A stretch of DNA of 43,864 bases from Spartobacteria bacterium AMD-G4 (lineage in GTDB: Bacteria; Verrucomicrobiota; Verrucomicrobiia; Chthoniobacterales; Terrimicrobiaceae), in the NCBI GenBank assembly GCA_002290555.1, contig NEUK01000066.1, positions 1 to 43,864 of the forward strand, given 5' to 3'. The number at the start of each line of letters is the position of its first letter. Within the stretch, counting starts at the first letter, position 1. The translations under genes were made by a program, and so were the position numbers. This document shows, in pieces, positions 42,956 through 43,864 of the stretch. A model generated the notes under the pieces. It worked only from the letters and a program-made list of their open reading frames with translations. It was not told where the DNA came from and made no database searches.

Positions 42956-43864
42956 TTAATCCATCGGCAAGCTTAGTTGCTCATGGGATTTCCGTGCGGG
43001 CTGGCGCTTGCGGCTTCCATGGCGCAGGAACACTTTTCCAGCCTCCTCACGCGCGGAGGGCTCGCGGCGCAGAAGGGCGATTTTGAGACGCGCTTCGCGG
43101 TAGGCGGTCGCATGGTCGACAATTGGCTGAGGGTAATTGACCCCAATCCGACAGCCTGCGGCCACTTGCTGGTCGATTGGCATACGATGTGGTTCGGCAA
43201 GCCATGAGGCAGGCACACCCTCCAATTCTGGGACCCATAGTTTGATAAAACGGCCATCCGGATCCTGATCAAGAGCCTGCTTGGCCGGAGAGTAAATACG
43301 CACTGCATTGATGCCGGTGGTGGCACTTTGCATCTGGGCTTGGCTAAAATGAATGCCCGGCTCGAAATCCAAAAAATGGCGCCCGAGAAAAACCGCTGTG
43401 GGCCTCCAGTGGAGCCAGAGGTGGTGGCTTGCAAAGCTCATGAGCATGGCCCTCATGCGAAAATTGAGCCATCCCGTGGTCTGCAGGCACCGCATACAGG
43501 CATCGACCATAGGATACCCGGTGAGTCCATTTTGCCACGCCTCAAGGCGCCGATGGGCTTCAGGCGTGTCGCTGAAATCCTCCCGCAATCCGTCGCAGGA
43601 CCTCGACATATTTTCAAATTCGATTTGCGGCTCGTCCTCGAGTTTTTGCATGAAGTGGCAGTGCCACCGCAGGCGAGATGCAAAGCTGCTGAGCGAGGAG
43701 CTCCAGCGACGATCCACGCGTGCACCACAAAGAGTTGCCTCCCTGAGTGTGGCGAGGCGCTCCTCCAGCGAGCGAACCGTTGAGGCCATCGAAAGGCATC
43801 CCCAGGACAGGTAGGGGCTGATGCGGGAACAACTCGACCAACCCTCGAGTGGGCTCGACATGGC
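42956..43864 (-). CDS. Deoxyribodipyrimidine photolyase/cryptochrome, C-terminal FAD domain (truncated by window edge)
   Basis: The last 302 codons of a photolyase-family gene; the N-terminal antenna domain lies beyond the right edge. The FAD-binding domain is intact in outline: SSCSRISPYLSWGCLS, SFASRLRWHCHFMQKLEDEPQIEFENM, GLTGYPMVDACMRCLQTTGWLNFRMRAMLMSF, HHLWLHWRPTAVFLGRHFLDFEPGIHFSQAQMQSATTGIN and RIYSPAKQALDQDPDGRFIKLWVPEL. GYPMVDACMR and the adjacent WLNFRMR are the CPD-photolyase substrate and FAD contacts. The tail (about the last 40 residues) is basic and ends QLSLPMD. Light-driven repair of pyrimidine dimers is likely, but a cryptochrome role cannot be excluded without the N-terminus. 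Confidence 0.9.
   Translation of the reverse strand, partial: AMSSPLEGWSSCSRISPYLSWGCLSMASTVRSLEERLATLREATLCGARVDRRWSSSLSSFASRLRWHCHFMQKLEDEPQIEFENMSRSCDGLREDFSDTPEAHRRLEAWQNGLTGYPMVDACMRCLQTTGWLNFRMRAMLMSFASHHLWLHWRPTAVFLGRHFLDFEPGIHFSQAQMQSATTGINAVRIYSPAKQALDQDPDGRFIKLWVPELEGVPASWLAEPHRMPIDQQVAAGCRIGVNYPQPIVDHATAYREARLKIALLRREPSAREEAGKVFLRHGSRKRQPARKSHEQLSLPMD

Overview
The window reads as ordinary, densely packed chromosome of a Gram-negative-type (diderm) bacterium. Envelope evidence is an LptE-like lipoprotein, a BamD-like TPR protein and an MCE/Mla lipid-transport trio; respiratory evidence is a proton-pumping NADH dehydrogenase block. GC content is moderate to high by eye. My best guess is the Verrucomicrobiota/PVC group, based on overall gene style, the low-molecular-weight phosphatase-SHMT fusion and the mixed Shine-Dalgarno use. 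This is inference; no rRNA, tRNA, CRISPR array, insertion sequence or prophage gene was seen.

Layout. 1-3500: a truncated aldehyde dehydrogenase with a small membrane protein (minus), a TMTC-like membrane glycosyltransferase with TPRs (plus), a phosphopantetheinyl transferase (minus) and a small coiled-coil/winged-helix protein (plus) closed by a perfect hairpin terminator. 3500-6250: avtA (minus) divergent from thiH-thiS (plus). 6260-21105: about 15 kb entirely on the minus strand. In transcription order it holds a coiled-coil/TPR secreted protein, nuoI-J-K-L-M-N, an MTH1-type NUDIX hydrolase, a small membrane protein, a glycosyltransferase, a FIST sensor protein and a MacAB-type exporter (adaptor, ATPase, permease). 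21203-25719: on the plus strand, a small ACT/NIL-like protein, mlaE-mlaF-mlaD, and a fused phosphatase-serine hydroxymethyltransferase. 25731-29831: aroK (minus), then an M24 peptidase, prfC and a TauE-type permease (plus). 29946-36584: two minus-strand runs, TPR/lptE/rsmI/DUF2752 and amidase/parA/AI-2E-type permease, separated by 487 bases with no recognisable gene. 36633-41337: on the plus strand, ymdB, a MATE transporter, an inositol-phosphatase-like protein, a DUF374 acyltransferase and folD. 41440-43864: on the minus strand, a CorC/CNNM-type protein and a photolyase cut by the window edge.

How the genes fit together. Many neighbours share 4-5 base stop/start overlaps (ATGA, GTGA or TGATG), so translational coupling is the rule. 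Functional groups are NADH dehydrogenase membrane arm with nucleotide-pool cleaning; thiamin thiazole synthesis; lipid and LPS transport to the outer membrane; one-carbon folate metabolism (SHMT and FolD, about 15 kb apart); aromatic and branched-chain/alanine amino-acid steps (AroK, AvtA); and peptidoglycan turnover with chromosome partition.

No clear new defence or mobile system is visible. The points most worth a second look are the phosphatase-SHMT fusion, the FIST-led exporter operon, the coiled-coil/winged-helix protein, the nuo block starting at nuoI, and the YmdB metal-site substitution.
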